Positions 36,147-45,370 are shown, counted from the first letter of the stretch. The stretch: 64,000 bases of DNA from JAOTVV01 sp039591075 (GCA_039591075.1 JBDHEI010000021.1:1-64000), one strand, 5' to 3'. Notes: generated by a model not told the origin, from the letters alone. Translations and numbers: made by a program.

Positions 36147-38024
36147 CTAGGCAGTCGGTGGGTCCTTCTCGGGCTGCTCCGACTCGGGCTGCTCCGACGG
36201 TTCCTGCGCCTCCGCCTCCGGCTGGTCGCCGCCTTCCGCGGTCACGGCCTCCGCCTCGGGTGCATCGCTCTCGTCATCGGACGAGATCTCGGCTGGCGTG
36301 GGCTCCGGCTCGTCCGGGGGCAGTTCACCGAACTCGGTGGCGGCGAGGATGATCCGGTGATGGATGGGATCCACCTCCAACACTTTGAGCGAGGCCGCCT
36401 GCCGCACCTTGGTCACGCTCTCCGCGCTCTTGCCTTCCGGAATGGGGAGCTGCGATTGCGGCACGAAGCCCTCGAGGTCACCGCCGAGATCCACCACGAT
36501 ACCGCTGTCCTGATACCGGACGATCGTGCCGTCGATTTCCATATCCACCGGGTGAGTCTCGGCGATCTTGAGCCACGGATCTTCGATCATCTGTTTCAGA
36601 CCGAGCGAGATCCGCTTGTTCTCGGGATCAATGTTCAGGATCACGACCTCCACGGTGTCGTTCTTCTTCACGATCTCCGAAGGATGCTGCACCCGCTTGG
36701 TCCAGGACATGTCGGAAATGTGAATGAGCCCGTCGATGCCCGGCTCGATCTCGACGAACGCGCCGAACGAGGTCAGGTTGCGGACTTTGCCGCTGATGCG
36801 CGTCCCGACCGGATACTTCATCGGCAGCATCATCCACGGATCCTGCTCGGTCTGCTTCATCCCGAGCGAGATCTTCTCCTCCTCGGGATCCACCTTCAGC
36901 ACCACGGCCTCGATGGTCTCCCCGATGGACACGATCTTGGACGGATGGCGCACGCTACGTGTCCAGCTCATCTCACTGATGTGCACCAGGCCTTCGATGC
37001 CGGGCTCCAACTCGACGAACGCGCCGTAGTTGGTGATGCTCACAACCTTCCCCTGCACCCGCACCCCGACCGGATAGCGCTCGGTCACGTTCTCCCACGG
37101 GTACGCCTGAAGCTGCTTCAGGCCAAGCGAAATCCGTTCCCGGTCCCAATCGATGTCGAGCACCTTCACATCGATGTCCTGCCCGAGGTTCGCCATCTCG
37201 GACGGGTGGGACACGCGGCCCCAACTCATGTCCGTGATGTGGAGCAGGCCATCCACCCCGCCGAGATCGATGAACGCGCCGAAATCGGTGATGTTCTTGA
37301 CGACGCCCTTTCGCACCTGACCCACTTCCAACTCCTTCATCAAGTGCTCGCGCTTGTGCGCTCGCTCGGTCTCCAGGATCACGCGTCGAGACACCACGAT
37401 GTTACGGCGCCGCTTGTTGAGCTTGATGATCTTGAATTGGTACGTCTGACCCAGCAGCTCGTCGATGTTCGGCACCCTCCGGAGCGCGATTTGGCTGCCC
37501 GGGAGGAATGCGTCGACTCCCATGAGGTCGACGACCACACCACCCTTGATCTTCTTCTGCAGCGTGCCGTCCACCGGCTGATCGTTCTCGTAGGCGTGGC
37601 GGATTCTCTCCCACACCCGCATGAAATCCGCCTTCTTCTTGGAAAGAACGATCGAGCCCTCGTCGTCCTCCAAGCGTTCGAGCAGCACTTCCACCTCGTC
37701 GCCCGGCGAGACGGCTGCGAGATCCTTGAACTCGTCGATGGCGACGGCGCCCTCGGACTTGAATCCCACGTCGAGAATGACGTGGCTCTCCGTCACACGC
37801 AGGATCTTCGACTTGACGATCTCCCCCTCCTGAATGCTCTGGAGCGTTCCCTCGTACAGCTCGAGCATTTGCTGGTATTCCGCGTCGGAGTACCCCTCGT
37901 CATACAGATCCTGCCTGACGGGGAACGCCTGAGCGCTGCTGGAGCCGGTGGTCGAAGAGGGCTGGGGAGGAGAGGGTGGAGTTGAGGTCTCTGACACGGA
38001 TTCGAGCATGTGCAACGCCAACAT
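36147..38024 (-). CDS. rpsA: 30S ribosomal protein S1
   Basis: About 625 residues with six S1 domains, starting near residues 60, 145, 235, 320, 410 and 495; domains 3-5 carry the FGAF(I/V) and G(L)(L/V)HI(S/T)(E/D)MSW signatures. The tail after about 565 is Glu/Pro-rich and acidic. S1 brings mRNA to the ribosome. The start is not firm (ATG at 38024 or 38009) and neither has an SD, as is common for S1. A strong promoter lies 74 nt upstream, across the end of cmk. Confidence 0.95.
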   Translation of the reverse strand: MLALHMLESVSETSTPPSPPQPSSTTGSSSAQAFPVRQDLYDEGYSDAEYQQMLELYEGTLQSIQEGEIVKSKILRVTESHVILDVGFKSEGAVAIDEFKDLAAVSPGDEVEVLLERLEDDEGSIVLSKKKADFMRVWERIRHAYENDQPVDGTLQKKIKGGVVVDLMGVDAFLPGSQIALRRVPNIDELLGQTYQFKIIKLNKRRRNIVVSRRVILETERAHKREHLMKELEVGQVRKGVVKNITDFGAFIDLGGVDGLLHITDMSWGRVSHPSEMANLGQDIDVKVLDIDWDRERISLGLKQLQAYPWENVTERYPVGVRVQGKVVSITNYGAFVELEPGIEGLVHISEMSWTRSVRHPSKIVSIGETIEAVVLKVDPEEEKISLGMKQTEQDPWMMLPMKYPVGTRISGKVRNLTSFGAFVEIEPGIDGLIHISDMSWTKRVQHPSEIVKKNDTVEVVILNIDPENKRISLGLKQMIEDPWLKIAETHPVDMEIDGTIVRYQDSGIVVDLGGDLEGFVPQSQLPIPEGKSAESVTKVRQAASLKVLEVDPIHHRIILAATEFGELPPDEPEPTPAEISSDDESDAPEAEAVTAEGGDQPEAEAQEPSEQPESEQPEKDPPTA

Positions 38025-38097
38025 CGGGTTGAGGGTTCGAGCGCGCGTCTGCGGTGTGCAGACGCCGTCCCCCACAGTCGGGGAACGGAAGCCACGA

Positions 38098-38126
38098 ATG
38101 CTAGACCGGCAGCAGCCCTATGTCAA
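38098..38126 (-). promoter_or_regulatory. Promoter of rpsA
   Basis: TTGACA (38126-38121), 17-nt spacer, TAGCAT (38103-38098), a near-consensus sigma-70 promoter and nearly the same as that of rplM. Confidence 0.7.
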
Positions 38127-38127
38127 G

Positions 38128-38817
38128 TCAGGAGAATGCCTTCCGGGCTAGGGCCACGATGTGTGCCACTTGGGCCTCCACGGTCATCCCCGAGGTGTCC
38201 AGGAGCACGGCATCGGGTGCCGGCTTGAGCGGTGCCAGTGCCCGGGAGGAGTCGGCGGCGTCCCGGCGCGCCAGCTCCGCGACCTCACGCACAAGATCGT
38301 CCCCGCCCAACGGTCGCCCCTCCTGCCTGAGCCGGCGCCGAGCCCGCTCCTCGGGCGTCGCCGTCAAGTAGACTTTGAGCAGAGCGTTTGGAAAGACCAC
38401 GGTGCCGATGTCTCGACCATCGAGCACCGCCCCCGCAGGGTAGCGGGCCACCGCACGGCGGACCTCTTCGTTCACCCAGCGTCGCACCTCCCCGATCGCG
38501 GAGACGGCGGAGACGTGCGCTGTGACGCGTTCGGTGCGGATCGCCTCGGAGACATCGGTTCCGGCGATCTCGGGCCGAAACCCGGAGGCCGTCAGGTCCA
38601 GGCGAATCGGGAGGGCGTGAGCGAGCGCGACGAGCCTGGGACCCTCCACCGGCACGTCGGCGTCCAACGCCGCCAGGGTCACCGCCCGGTACAGCGCTCC
38701 GCTCTCCACGTGCGGCACACCGAGCGCCCGCGCCACCGCCTTGGCCGTGGTGGATTTCCCCGACCCCGCCGGGCCATCGATGGCCACCACCCGACTGCGC
38801 ATACCGCCACCACTCAT
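38128..38817 (-). CDS. cmk: Cytidylate kinase
   Basis: Phosphorylates CMP and dCMP. 229 residues: P-loop AIDGPAGSGKSTTAK near 10, ESGALYRAVT near 40, DGRDIGTVVFP near 158 and the RRLRQEGRPL lid near 185. The ATG at 38817 overlaps the tyrA stop (ATGA); a second ATG 15 nt later is possible. Upstream of rpsA, the classical order. Confidence 0.95.
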   Translation of the reverse strand: MSGGGMRSRVVAIDGPAGSGKSTTAKAVARALGVPHVESGALYRAVTLAALDADVPVEGPRLVALAHALPIRLDLTASGFRPEIAGTDVSEAIRTERVTAHVSAVSAIGEVRRWVNEEVRRAVARYPAGAVLDGRDIGTVVFPNALLKVYLTATPEERARRRLRQEGRPLGGDDLVREVAELARRDAADSSRALAPLKPAPDAVLLDTSGMTVEAQVAHIVALARKAFS

Positions 38818-39659
38818 TCGTCGAACCGCCTCCGCCACCCCGCCCCGGCCTCCAGTAATCGACGGACCTTGGCGAGATCGTCGTCGTCGAGGGCCTCCCG
38901 AAGCGCATCGACTTCCCCGGCAAAGTGCCGCAACGCTTCGAGCACCTGACGCCGGTTGGCGATCAGGATTTCGGCCCAGGCCTCGGGCGAGCTCGAGGCG
39001 GCGCGGGTCGCCTCGAGTGCCGTCTTGCCATGCGTGACGCCCGCCGGCCCATGCTTGGCGAGCGAACCGGCCAGCGTCGCGGCGACGAGGTGGGGGAGTT
39101 GGCCGGTCCACGCCACCAGCGCATCGTGCCGGTCCGCATCGATCGTCACCGGATGCGCACCGACTGCGCGACTCCAGAAGTCCTCGATCTCGCGACCGGC
39201 GTCACCTCCACCCTCAAGCGGGGTCACATAGACGACGGAGCCCCGAAATTGGCTCGGCCTCGCCCCGGTGAAGCCGCTCTCGCGCGTGCCGAGGAGGGGA
39301 TGTGATCCCGCAAAGACATCGTGGAGGGCCTGAGCCTCGGCAACGCGCATCACCTGAACCTTGATACTCGTGACGTCGGTGCCAAAAACCCCACGTTTCC
39401 GCATGGCTGGGCCCAAGGCCTCGAGCAACTCGAGCGTGTCGCCTGGGGGCGTCGCGAAGACCACGAGGTCCGCTGCCTCCACGACCGCGGCCGCGTCATG
39501 CATCAGCCCCGTCACGGCGCCCGCCTTGACCGCCGCCACGGCATCCCGCGTACTCCGGGAATACCCCACGACCCGCGGGACACCCGATTGCGTCGCGTCC
39601 CAGGCAACTGAGCCGCCCACGGCGCCGAGTCCGATGATCCCGAGTGTCCGCGGGAGCAT
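38814..39659 (-). CDS. tyrA: Prephenate dehydrogenase
   Basis: NAD(P)-dependent step of tyrosine synthesis. 281 residues: Rossmann motif IIGLGAVGGSVA near 8, DVTSIKVQVM near 110, SHPLLGTRESGF near 132 with the catalytic-type His, and GQLPHLVAATLA near 205. No chorismate mutase or ACT domain is fused. ATG overlaps the upstream TGA by one base. Confidence 0.93.
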   Translation of the reverse strand: MLPRTLGIIGLGAVGGSVAWDATQSGVPRVVGYSRSTRDAVAAVKAGAVTGLMHDAAAVVEAADLVVFATPPGDTLELLEALGPAMRKRGVFGTDVTSIKVQVMRVAEAQALHDVFAGSHPLLGTRESGFTGARPSQFRGSVVYVTPLEGGGDAGREIEDFWSRAVGAHPVTIDADRHDALVAWTGQLPHLVAATLAGSLAKHGPAGVTHGKTALEATRAASSSPEAWAEILIANRRQVLEALRHFAGEVDALREALDDDDLAKVRRLLEAGAGWRRRFDE

Positions 39660-39940
39660 CAGCCGGCGAGCCACGCCCCCAGCGCAGCGATCGCGATCGT
39701 GGCCGACGCATAGGCCGCGAGCCGACCCCGCGACCGCAGCGTTCCGAACGCGAGCGCGAGCGCCGCGATGAACGGTGTCGCGATGAGGAGAGACAAGCCA
39801 CCAATGACGGGGGTGTTCCTGTGGGTCACAATACCCACCAGCACCGCAGCGACGGTGGTAAGCAGACACCCGGTCAACAGACGAGCGAGCCAGCGGCGCC
39901 CGGACCCCGGCGTGGACGGGTCAGAACTGGGCGATGCCAC
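39659..39940 (-). CDS. Small membrane protein, probably DUF1634 family
   Basis: 93 residues with three hydrophobic segments (about 18-38, 44-62, 72-92). The LSLLIATPFIAALALAFGTLRSRGRLAAYA stretch, shown here by its key parts LIATP and RGRLAAYA, has the pattern of DUF1634. Genes of that family are often next to TauE/SafE permeases, as here, where it overlaps the permease by 20 nt. The family call rests on pattern and context only. Function unknown. Confidence 0.7.
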   Translation of the reverse strand: MASPSSDPSTPGSGRRWLARLLTGCLLTTVAAVLVGIVTHRNTPVIGGLSLLIATPFIAALALAFGTLRSRGRLAAYASATIAIAALGAWLAG

Positions 39941-40679
39941 GTCCTACCATCCTGACAGCTACCACCACGAGGAGCAGAGCGAACCCCAGCTTGAGCAACC
40001 GCCGGTCGAGCCGCACACCCCACGCGGCGGTGAGCGACGCCCCGACCACTGTCCCCAGCATGGTGGCGCCGGCCACGCTCACGTGCACGTCGCCGCGCGC
40101 CAAGTACACCGCGGCTGCTGCGCCCGCCGTGACACCGATGATGTAGATGGAGCCGGCTACCGCCCGCTCGAACGGCAACCCGAGGAGGAGGTGCAGGATG
40201 GGCACGTTCAGCACCCCCCCGCCAACCCCGAGCAACCCGGAGACGAGGCCGGCTCCCACCGATGCTCCTCGAGCCGCACCGCGGCGTGGCCGATCGGCCC
40301 GGTCGGGCCCGCGCGTGGCCGGCCGAGGACGCATGTGGTACGCCGTGACCAGCAGCAACCCGGCAAAGCCGAAGTAGAGTGGCGCGGTTGGGATGACGGC
40401 AGCGGCGAGGCCGGCCGCCACGGCGCCGACCACCGTGAAGAACTGGAGCTCCACCGCGATGTCGAGATCGACGACCTGGCGGCGCAGGAAGACGGCGCTG
40501 CCGGCAACCGACGTCGCGACCACGCACACCAGACTCGTAGCGACCGCACCGGTAAATGAGAGATCGGCAACGAAGATGAGGCCCGGCACGAGGATGATCC
40601 CACCGCCCACGCCGAACAGCGCTCCGAGGCTTCCGCTCGCCAGCCCTACCGCCACGAGCTCGAGCAGCTGCGAGCTCAC
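39921..40679 (-). CDS. TauE/SafE family sulfite/organosulfonate exporter-like permease
   Basis: 252 residues with about eight hydrophobic segments in two related halves, each with a GxLxGxGGG motif: GALFGVGGGIILVP near 18 and GLLGVGGGVLNVP near 148. The family moves sulfite, sulfoacetate, taurine breakdown products or related anions. No sulfur gene lies next to it, so the substrate is open. Start overlaps the GGDEF gene stop by 4 nt. Confidence 0.9.
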   Translation of the reverse strand: MSSQLLELVAVGLASGSLGALFGVGGGIILVPGLIFVADLSFTGAVATSLVCVVATSVAGSAVFLRRQVVDLDIAVELQFFTVVGAVAAGLAAAVIPTAPLYFGFAGLLLVTAYHMRPRPATRGPDRADRPRRGAARGASVGAGLVSGLLGVGGGVLNVPILHLLLGLPFERAVAGSIYIIGVTAGAAAAVYLARGDVHVSVAGATMLGTVVGASLTAAWGVRLDRRLLKLGFALLLVVVAVRMVGRGIAQF

Positions 40680-41548
40680 CGATCGGTGCGCCGACGAGTT
40701 GGGTCGCGCTGGTCACGGACCTTGACGTGACGCATGCGCTCGTCCGCCCGCGCCAGAGTGTGCTCGAACGGCTCCCCCGCCCTACGCACGGCCACACCCA
40801 GTGAGAACGCCGCCGGTGCCGCCGCCCCCGCCGCGGCACGGAGGCGCTCGGCGATCCTCTCTGTATGCTCCGTGCTCTCGTTCCTCAGCAGCACCAGGAA
40901 CTCGTCTCCGCCGAAGCGCACGACCGCATCCTCGGTCCGCAGGCACCGCCCGAGGAACGCCGCCATCTGCTGCAACCGCGTGTCACCCTCCAGGTGGCCG
41001 TGCTCGTCGTTGAACGTCTTGAAGTCGTCAAGATCGACCATCAAGAGCCCCCACCGATCCTGCTCGGCGTGGGCCTCGTCGACGACCTCGGAGAGGTACC
41101 GCCGATTGTAGCAGCCGGTCAGCGGGTCGCGCACGAGGAGCCGTCGAAGCTCGTCCTCACGCTCGGCGTAGCGGGACACGTCGACGAGCACACCCTGATA
41201 GACAGTTGCACCAGACGGCTGGCGGACGACGGCACCAAAATCGAGCGCGGTGCGGCGGCTTCCATCGAAGCGCCGAACGGTCCGCTCCACCTCCCACACC
41301 CCGTGTCCATCCCGCGCGGCCGCCACCCGGCGACCCCATGCTTCCGGCTCGTCAAAGCTCTCCGCGATCGAGCGATCACGGAGGTCGTCAGCGCTGGTGG
41401 CACCGAGAAGATCGACTAGAGCCTGATTGGCATCGAGGAAGGCCCCCGCCTCGTCGGTCACGTAGACACCTTCCGGCAGGTTCCCAATGAGCTGTCCAAG
41501 CAAGTCGCGCGTGCGCAGTGGCCGCTCTCCGGCAGGGGAACGAGGCAT
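40676..41548 (-). CDS. PAS-GGDEF diguanylate cyclase
   Basis: 290 residues from the ATG at 41548. An N-terminal PAS domain (about 18-130; NLPEGVYVTDEAGAFLDANQAL) is followed by a GGDEF domain beginning RDPLTGCYNRRYL near 140. The active loop FGGDEF is intact and the inhibitory RxxD (RTED) stands five residues before it, so it should make c-di-GMP with product inhibition. No membrane helix. Probable leaderless start. Confidence 0.94.
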   Translation of the reverse strand: MPRSPAGERPLRTRDLLGQLIGNLPEGVYVTDEAGAFLDANQALVDLLGATSADDLRDRSIAESFDEPEAWGRRVAAARDGHGVWEVERTVRRFDGSRRTALDFGAVVRQPSGATVYQGVLVDVSRYAEREDELRRLLVRDPLTGCYNRRYLSEVVDEAHAEQDRWGLLMVDLDDFKTFNDEHGHLEGDTRLQQMAAFLGRCLRTEDAVVRFGGDEFLVLLRNESTEHTERIAERLRAAAGAAAPAAFSLGVAVRRAGEPFEHTLARADERMRHVKVRDQRDPTRRRTDR

Positions 41549-41555
41549 CGCGCGC

Positions 41556-41561
41556 AAGTTA
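41556..41561 (-). promoter_or_regulatory. -10 box of the GGDEF gene
   Basis: TAACTT exactly 7 nt before the ATG at 41548, the same arrangement as dus. No good -35 box is visible at 17 nt. Confidence 0.4.
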
Positions 41562-41666
41562 CGTACGGTAAAGCGGCGGACGCTAGGGCGCGTGTTGCCG
41601 CGTAGGGCGGCGCCGGCGATCTTACGCCCGCTCCGGTAGCGATCCGTCTCCACGAAAGGAGGGCCC

Positions 41667-42113
41667 GTGTCCCAGGACGACCGGATTCACCCGGCGGTCG
41701 CCGGGTTCCCCGTCGTGCTCACCCTGCCCGTGCAATGGGGCGAGATGGATGCCTACGGCCACCTCAACAACACCGTGTTCTTCCGTTACTTCGAGTCCGC
41801 CCGCGTCGAATACCTCGCCCGATGCGGGTTCCTCGAGACCTACGAGCGAGATCGGATTGGCGCCATTCTTCACTCCACGACGTGCCGATTCCGTCGCGCC
41901 CTGGTGTACCCGGACACGGTACAGGTCGCGACCCGAGCATCGCACGCCGAAGACGACCGGTTCACGATGGAGTACGTGTTGGTGTCGCTGGCCGCCGGAG
42001 CCATCGCCGCCGAGGGCACGGGGGTCGTGGTCGCGTACGATTATCGGGCTGACCGCAAGACGGCGCTTCCCGAGGACGTCCGCCGCCTGATCACGGACCT
42101 CGAGGGGTGGTAG
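41667..42113 (+). CDS. YbgC/4-hydroxybenzoyl-CoA-type acyl-CoA thioesterase
   Basis: 148-residue hot-dog fold protein. The family motif is clear: QWGEMDAYGHLNNTVFFRYFESARVEYL from about 22, with the catalytic Asp in EMDAYGH. GTG start with AGGAGGG 5 nt upstream. Divergent from the GGDEF gene. The acyl-CoA substrate is not predictable. Confidence 0.9.
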   Translation: MSQDDRIHPAVAGFPVVLTLPVQWGEMDAYGHLNNTVFFRYFESARVEYLARCGFLETYERDRIGAILHSTTCRFRRALVYPDTVQVATRASHAEDDRFTMEYVLVSLAAGAIAAEGTGVVVAYDYRADRKTALPEDVRRLITDLEGW

Positions 42114-42125
42114 GGGCCGAGACGC

Positions 42126-42545
42126 TCAGCGGCGCGTGAGCAACAGTGCGTGCTGACACCCTCCCGGCGGCGGCGGCTCGCCGATTCGCTGGAGCACCTC
42201 GATGTTCCGCCCCGTGTCCAGGTCGAACACGTCCGCCCCGCTGATGACACCCCGCTCCCCCGGGCTCATGTAACAGACCACAATCCGGCGGCTCCCGCCC
42301 GCCGGGCGATACAGCACGCGCGAGCCGGGAGGTGCCTCCCACTCGATCTGGTCGCATGACTGGGATCGGGGATGTGGTCTGTCCTGGCTCACGATCCGGC
42401 ACAATCCCGGGCTCGGCAGTGCACTGCCCCGGATGTCCAACTCGACGGGGGAGACCGCGGGGCCCGGTGACGTCCCAGCACAGGCGGCCGCAAGCGCAGC
42501 GGCGACCAGGGCGGCAGTGACGGCACGGCGGGAAGAGGCGTTCAT
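42126..42545 (-). CDS. Small lipoprotein of unknown function
   Basis: 139 residues from the ATG at 42545. N-terminal signal with lipobox (LAAAC near 23), then a short mature part with four Cys and no domain I recognise. Ends 12 nt from the convergent thioesterase. Upstream in-frame extension runs through tRNA-Arg and is not real. Confidence 0.7.
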   Translation of the reverse strand: MNASSRRAVTAALVAAALAAACAGTSPGPAVSPVELDIRGSALPSPGLCRIVSQDRPHPRSQSCDQIEWEAPPGSRVLYRPAGGSRRIVVCYMSPGERGVISGADVFDLDTGRNIEVLQRIGEPPPPGGCQHALLLTRR

Positions 42546-42594
42546 GCGCACTCCGCTGACTCGCGGATGGCCGGCTCCAACGGACATTCCAGGA

Positions 42595-42668
42595 TGCGCC
42601 CGGAGGGACTCGAACCCCCAACCCCCTGGTCCGAAGCCAGGTGCTCTATCCGATTGAGCTACAGGCGC
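42595..42668 (-). tRNA. tRNA-Arg (anticodon UCG)
   Basis: 74 nt. Acceptor GCGCCUG / CGGGCGC plus discriminator A, D-arm with GUAGCUCAAUCGGAUAGAGC, anticodon loop CUUCGGA (UCG reads CGA), T-arm GGGGGUUCGAGUCCCUC. The 3' CCA is not encoded. Confidence 0.95.
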
Positions 42669-42688
42669 AGAGTGTAACCGGCCGAAGT

Positions 42689-42844
42689 CTACTCTCTCCG
42701 TTCCGAAAAGGACACGTCCGGCGCCGACGGCAGGCGCTCGCGCCCACCCTTCATGGCCTCGATGAAGGCCATCGCATCGGCAATCGCCTCGGGGGTGGGC
42801 GGGATCGACGGCCGGCCCTGCCGCCACGTGCGCACGGTGCGCAA
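42689..42844 (-). CDS. Possible small protein or gene fragment (about 50 aa)
   Basis: A TTG- or GTG-started frame directly after the YwqK-like gene, ending 20 nt before tRNA-Arg. Its composition (TPEAIADAMAFIEAMKGG then RERLPSAPDVSF) looks like real protein with GC-rich third positions, but there is no family I recognise and no SD. It could be the 3' remnant of a longer gene. Confidence 0.35.
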   Translation of the reverse strand: MRTVRTWRQGRPSIPPTPEAIADAMAFIEAMKGGRERLPSAPDVSFSERRE

Positions 42845-42847
42845 CTG

Positions 42848-43583
42848 TCACGATCCGTCACGTCCCGACGGCGGCGACTCGACGCCCGGCAACGGACGTC
42901 CGGTCTCGTCCCACAGTCTCAGTTCGAAGGGCCCGCCCGACCGGTAGGTTCCTTCGGCAGCCTTCCGGCCGTTCGGATGCCACCGTGTGTAGGCACCGTC
43001 TGGCTCACCCGCTTTCCACGAGGCCTCACTCATGAGCTGGCCATTCTCGTACCACTCGCTGGCCGGGCCGTGTGCGTACCCGTCCCGGTACGAGCGCTGG
43101 ATCTTCTGCTGACCGTTCTCGTACCACTCGAGATACTCGCCCTCGAGGGAGCCGTTGCCGTAGGTGGACTCCGCTTTCCTCGCGCCCGATGGGTACCACG
43201 TCCGAGCCAGCCCGTCGGCGACTCCGCTCTTCATGGAGCGTTCCAGCACCTGCTGCCCCGACTCCGCCCATTCGCGCACCACTCCGTGCCGCTCACCGGC
43301 AACGAACCACTCCTCCGGTCCCGTCCGGGTGGTACATCATGGCCCTGCCCTGCCTGATGCCGTCACGGTACCGGTCTTCGCGCTGCACCTGGTCCGACCC
43401 GTCGAGCCGCGTGACCACGATGCCGGTGTACGGCTGGCCACTTGCATGGGCATAGAGCCGTCCGTCCCGCTCGGCGGTGGCTCCCGCCTCCACGCGCTCC
43501 ACCGAACATGAGGGGAGCGAGAGGCCTATGAGCAGCAAGGCGGCACCCGTTAGGAGACCACGCGACGCTGAGGCTCGATCCAT
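42848..43583 (-). pseudogene. MORN/YwqK-like repeat lipoprotein, split by a frameshift
   Basis: The first part (43583-43293) encodes a lipoprotein signal (lipobox LPSC) and one repeat; it then stops at a TGA. The rest continues in another frame from about 43316 (EWFVAGERHGVVREWAESG) to 42848. Both parts share YxNGxxxG...WYxNG-type repeats (at least five), so they were one gene of about 240 codons. One extra G in ACCGGAGGAG near 43315 would explain the break. It may be a pseudogene, an assembly error, or a slip site. YwqK repeats often occur in secreted or antitoxin-like proteins; function here unknown. Confidence 0.75.
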
Positions 43584-43617
43584 CATTCGTTTTCCGTGTG
43601 CAGCCGCCACAAACGAC

Positions 43618-43646
43618 TCGGGGCCGGCTCAACGAGCCGACCCCGA
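43618..43646 (-). terminator. Hairpin downstream of the multiheme cytochrome gene
   Basis: Inverted repeat CGGGGTCGGCTC / GAGCCGGCCCCG with a 4-nt loop, 33 nt after the stop at 43679. Followed only by GTCGTTTG, so a weak or factor-assisted terminator. Confidence 0.45.
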
Positions 43647-43678
43647 ATGATACTGCCTACCCGGCGCGACCCGCGGGC

Positions 43679-45112
43679 TCAGTGGATGATGGCCGCCCGC
43701 TGGGCCAGCTGCCCTATGGTCTTGATGCTCCGGCTCCCGCCGACGCCCGACGGGTCCTTGTGGCATTGATAACAGGCGACGTCGAGGCTCACGTAGTCGG
43801 CCGCGGCGCTGCCCCCCATCATGTCGGTCCTGGTGATGAGGCTATCAGGATTGATCCGGAACAGGTGCGTGCGGATGTCGGCACGATAGACGTCCCGGTT
43901 CTGCGCGCTCTTGGTGGCCCTCGCCATGTGACAGGACTCGCACGCGATGGGCACGTGAGCGAGCGTCTTTCCCTGATGGCAGTCCTCGCAGGTGGTGTGG
44001 ATGCCGCCGGCGGCTGCCTGGCCATACAGCACGCCAATGTGCGGGCTGTGGCAGTCGTTGCAGCTCCGGCCCGCATGCGGGCTCGCGAGCATCTCGTTGT
44101 ACTGCTCGTGGTGGCGGATGAATCCGCCGCTCACGGGAATCGACGCGGGATCGCCGCGCACGTGGCAGCTGCCGCAGAGGGCCGCGCTGTTGTCGACCAC
44201 GATGTTGGCGGCCGTTTGCGTGGCCACGTGGGTCGCGCCCGGGCCGTGGCACTCCTCACAAGTGATTCCCGTCTCCTCCCACGTCCCCTCGATACCAATC
44301 AGCCCATCCTGGTTGACCCCACCGTTCTCGGCGGTGGTCTGCCAACCTGTGGTGTGGCAGGCGCCGCAGTTGTAGGGCTTCGGGCTCATGAGCGCCGCGT
44401 CGTAGGAAACCCAGTTTTCACTGTAGCCCAGGTCCGAGCGCGGGAGGTTGTACTGGCTCAGGGTCCCGAACACGCCGTCGGTGAAGATGTACCCGTCTTT
44501 GTCCATGTAGCGGGTCTTCCACCCGAAACCGCCGATCACGTAGGTGATGTCGCTCCAGGAGTACCCGGCGGGCGGGTTCGGGACGGTGGAGTACGGATAC
44601 TGGGGTGGACCGCCCATGACCTTGTTGAGCTTGTACGGGTGGCCAGAGGCGAACACCTCGGTGTACGGGCCGATATGGCAGTTCTTACACGTGTTCGAGG
44701 TGACGTAGCCGCGGGCGGAATGCGTGACGACCGCGAACATGTCGCTCTCGTCGGTCGCCGTCTGCCCGGCAGCATCCTTTGCCGTCGCCCGCACCTTTGC
44801 GGCAAACAGGTTGGCGTTGGGCGCGGTCCACGTGAAGCTCGAGCCGGTGACGTCCCGGGCAATCACCGCCGGACCGCCGGCAGACACGACGAAGAGATCC
44901 ACCCCCACGACCGCGTTGTCATCGGTAGCCGTCCAGGTGATTTGGACGTCCGACCCCGGCTGAATGGCAGCGCCCCCGGTGGGGGCCGTCAAATCGACAG
45001 TGGGTGGGTCGTCGATGGGTTCGACCACGACTTGCTCGTCACCGCAGGCGGAAAACACGAACGCCGAGGCCAGCACGCCGAGCCCCCAGCGAGCCAGTAG
45101 CGAACGTTGCAT
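43679..45112 (-). CDS. Multiheme (eight CxxCH) c-type cytochrome lipoprotein with N-terminal Ig-like domain
   Basis: 477 residues from the ATG at 45112, preceded by GGGAGG. Lipobox FSAC near 24. Residues about 40-125 form a bacterial Ig-like domain (DPPTVDLTAPTGG start). Eight CxxCH heme sites follow: CKNCH, CGACH, CEECH, CGSCH, CNDCH, CEDCH, CESCH and CYQCH. The spacing with distal His-rich segments resembles the octaheme/DmsE-MtrA-like and cytochrome c554-type proteins, but no catalytic family is certain. Likely surface or periplasmic electron transfer. Confidence 0.9.
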   Translation of the reverse strand: MQRSLLARWGLGVLASAFVFSACGDEQVVVEPIDDPPTVDLTAPTGGAAIQPGSDVQITWTATDDNAVVGVDLFVVSAGGPAVIARDVTGSSFTWTAPNANLFAAKVRATAKDAAGQTATDESDMFAVVTHSARGYVTSNTCKNCHIGPYTEVFASGHPYKLNKVMGGPPQYPYSTVPNPPAGYSWSDITYVIGGFGWKTRYMDKDGYIFTDGVFGTLSQYNLPRSDLGYSENWVSYDAALMSPKPYNCGACHTTGWQTTAENGGVNQDGLIGIEGTWEETGITCEECHGPGATHVATQTAANIVVDNSAALCGSCHVRGDPASIPVSGGFIRHHEQYNEMLASPHAGRSCNDCHSPHIGVLYGQAAAGGIHTTCEDCHQGKTLAHVPIACESCHMARATKSAQNRDVYRADIRTHLFRINPDSLITRTDMMGGSAAADYVSLDVACYQCHKDPSGVGGSRSIKTIGQLAQRAAIIH

Positions 45113-45370
45113 AGGTGAACCTCCCGGTTGGCCGTTCCACCCGCCCAAGGGCAAGTCAGCGGTCATCCTGTCTTCGTGCCCCCATAAAACCCACGGAGGT
45201 ACCGGCACGACTGGTACTTTCGGACCATTTGCAACCTTAGTGATAAAGTCTAAAACTGCAATGAAGACCTGGTGAAACCCTCCCGATTCCCTCGCGTGAA
45301 GTCCGGTGGTTTGAATTCACGCCAGCCGCAGCCCGTGAAGTGTCGGGCCGAACCCGCTTATCGATTGCTC

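Noticed and set aside
38814..39869. Longer tyrA with 70 additional N-terminal residues
   Set aside because: The added part is antisense-like, Arg/His-rich and overlaps the DUF1634-type gene; the Rossmann motif normally starts within the first ten residues.
42546..42851. Extension of the 139-residue lipoprotein upstream of 42545
   Set aside because: The extension translates tRNA-Arg (the familiar VAQSDRAPGFGPGGWGFESL-type artefact) and separates the signal peptide from the N-terminus.
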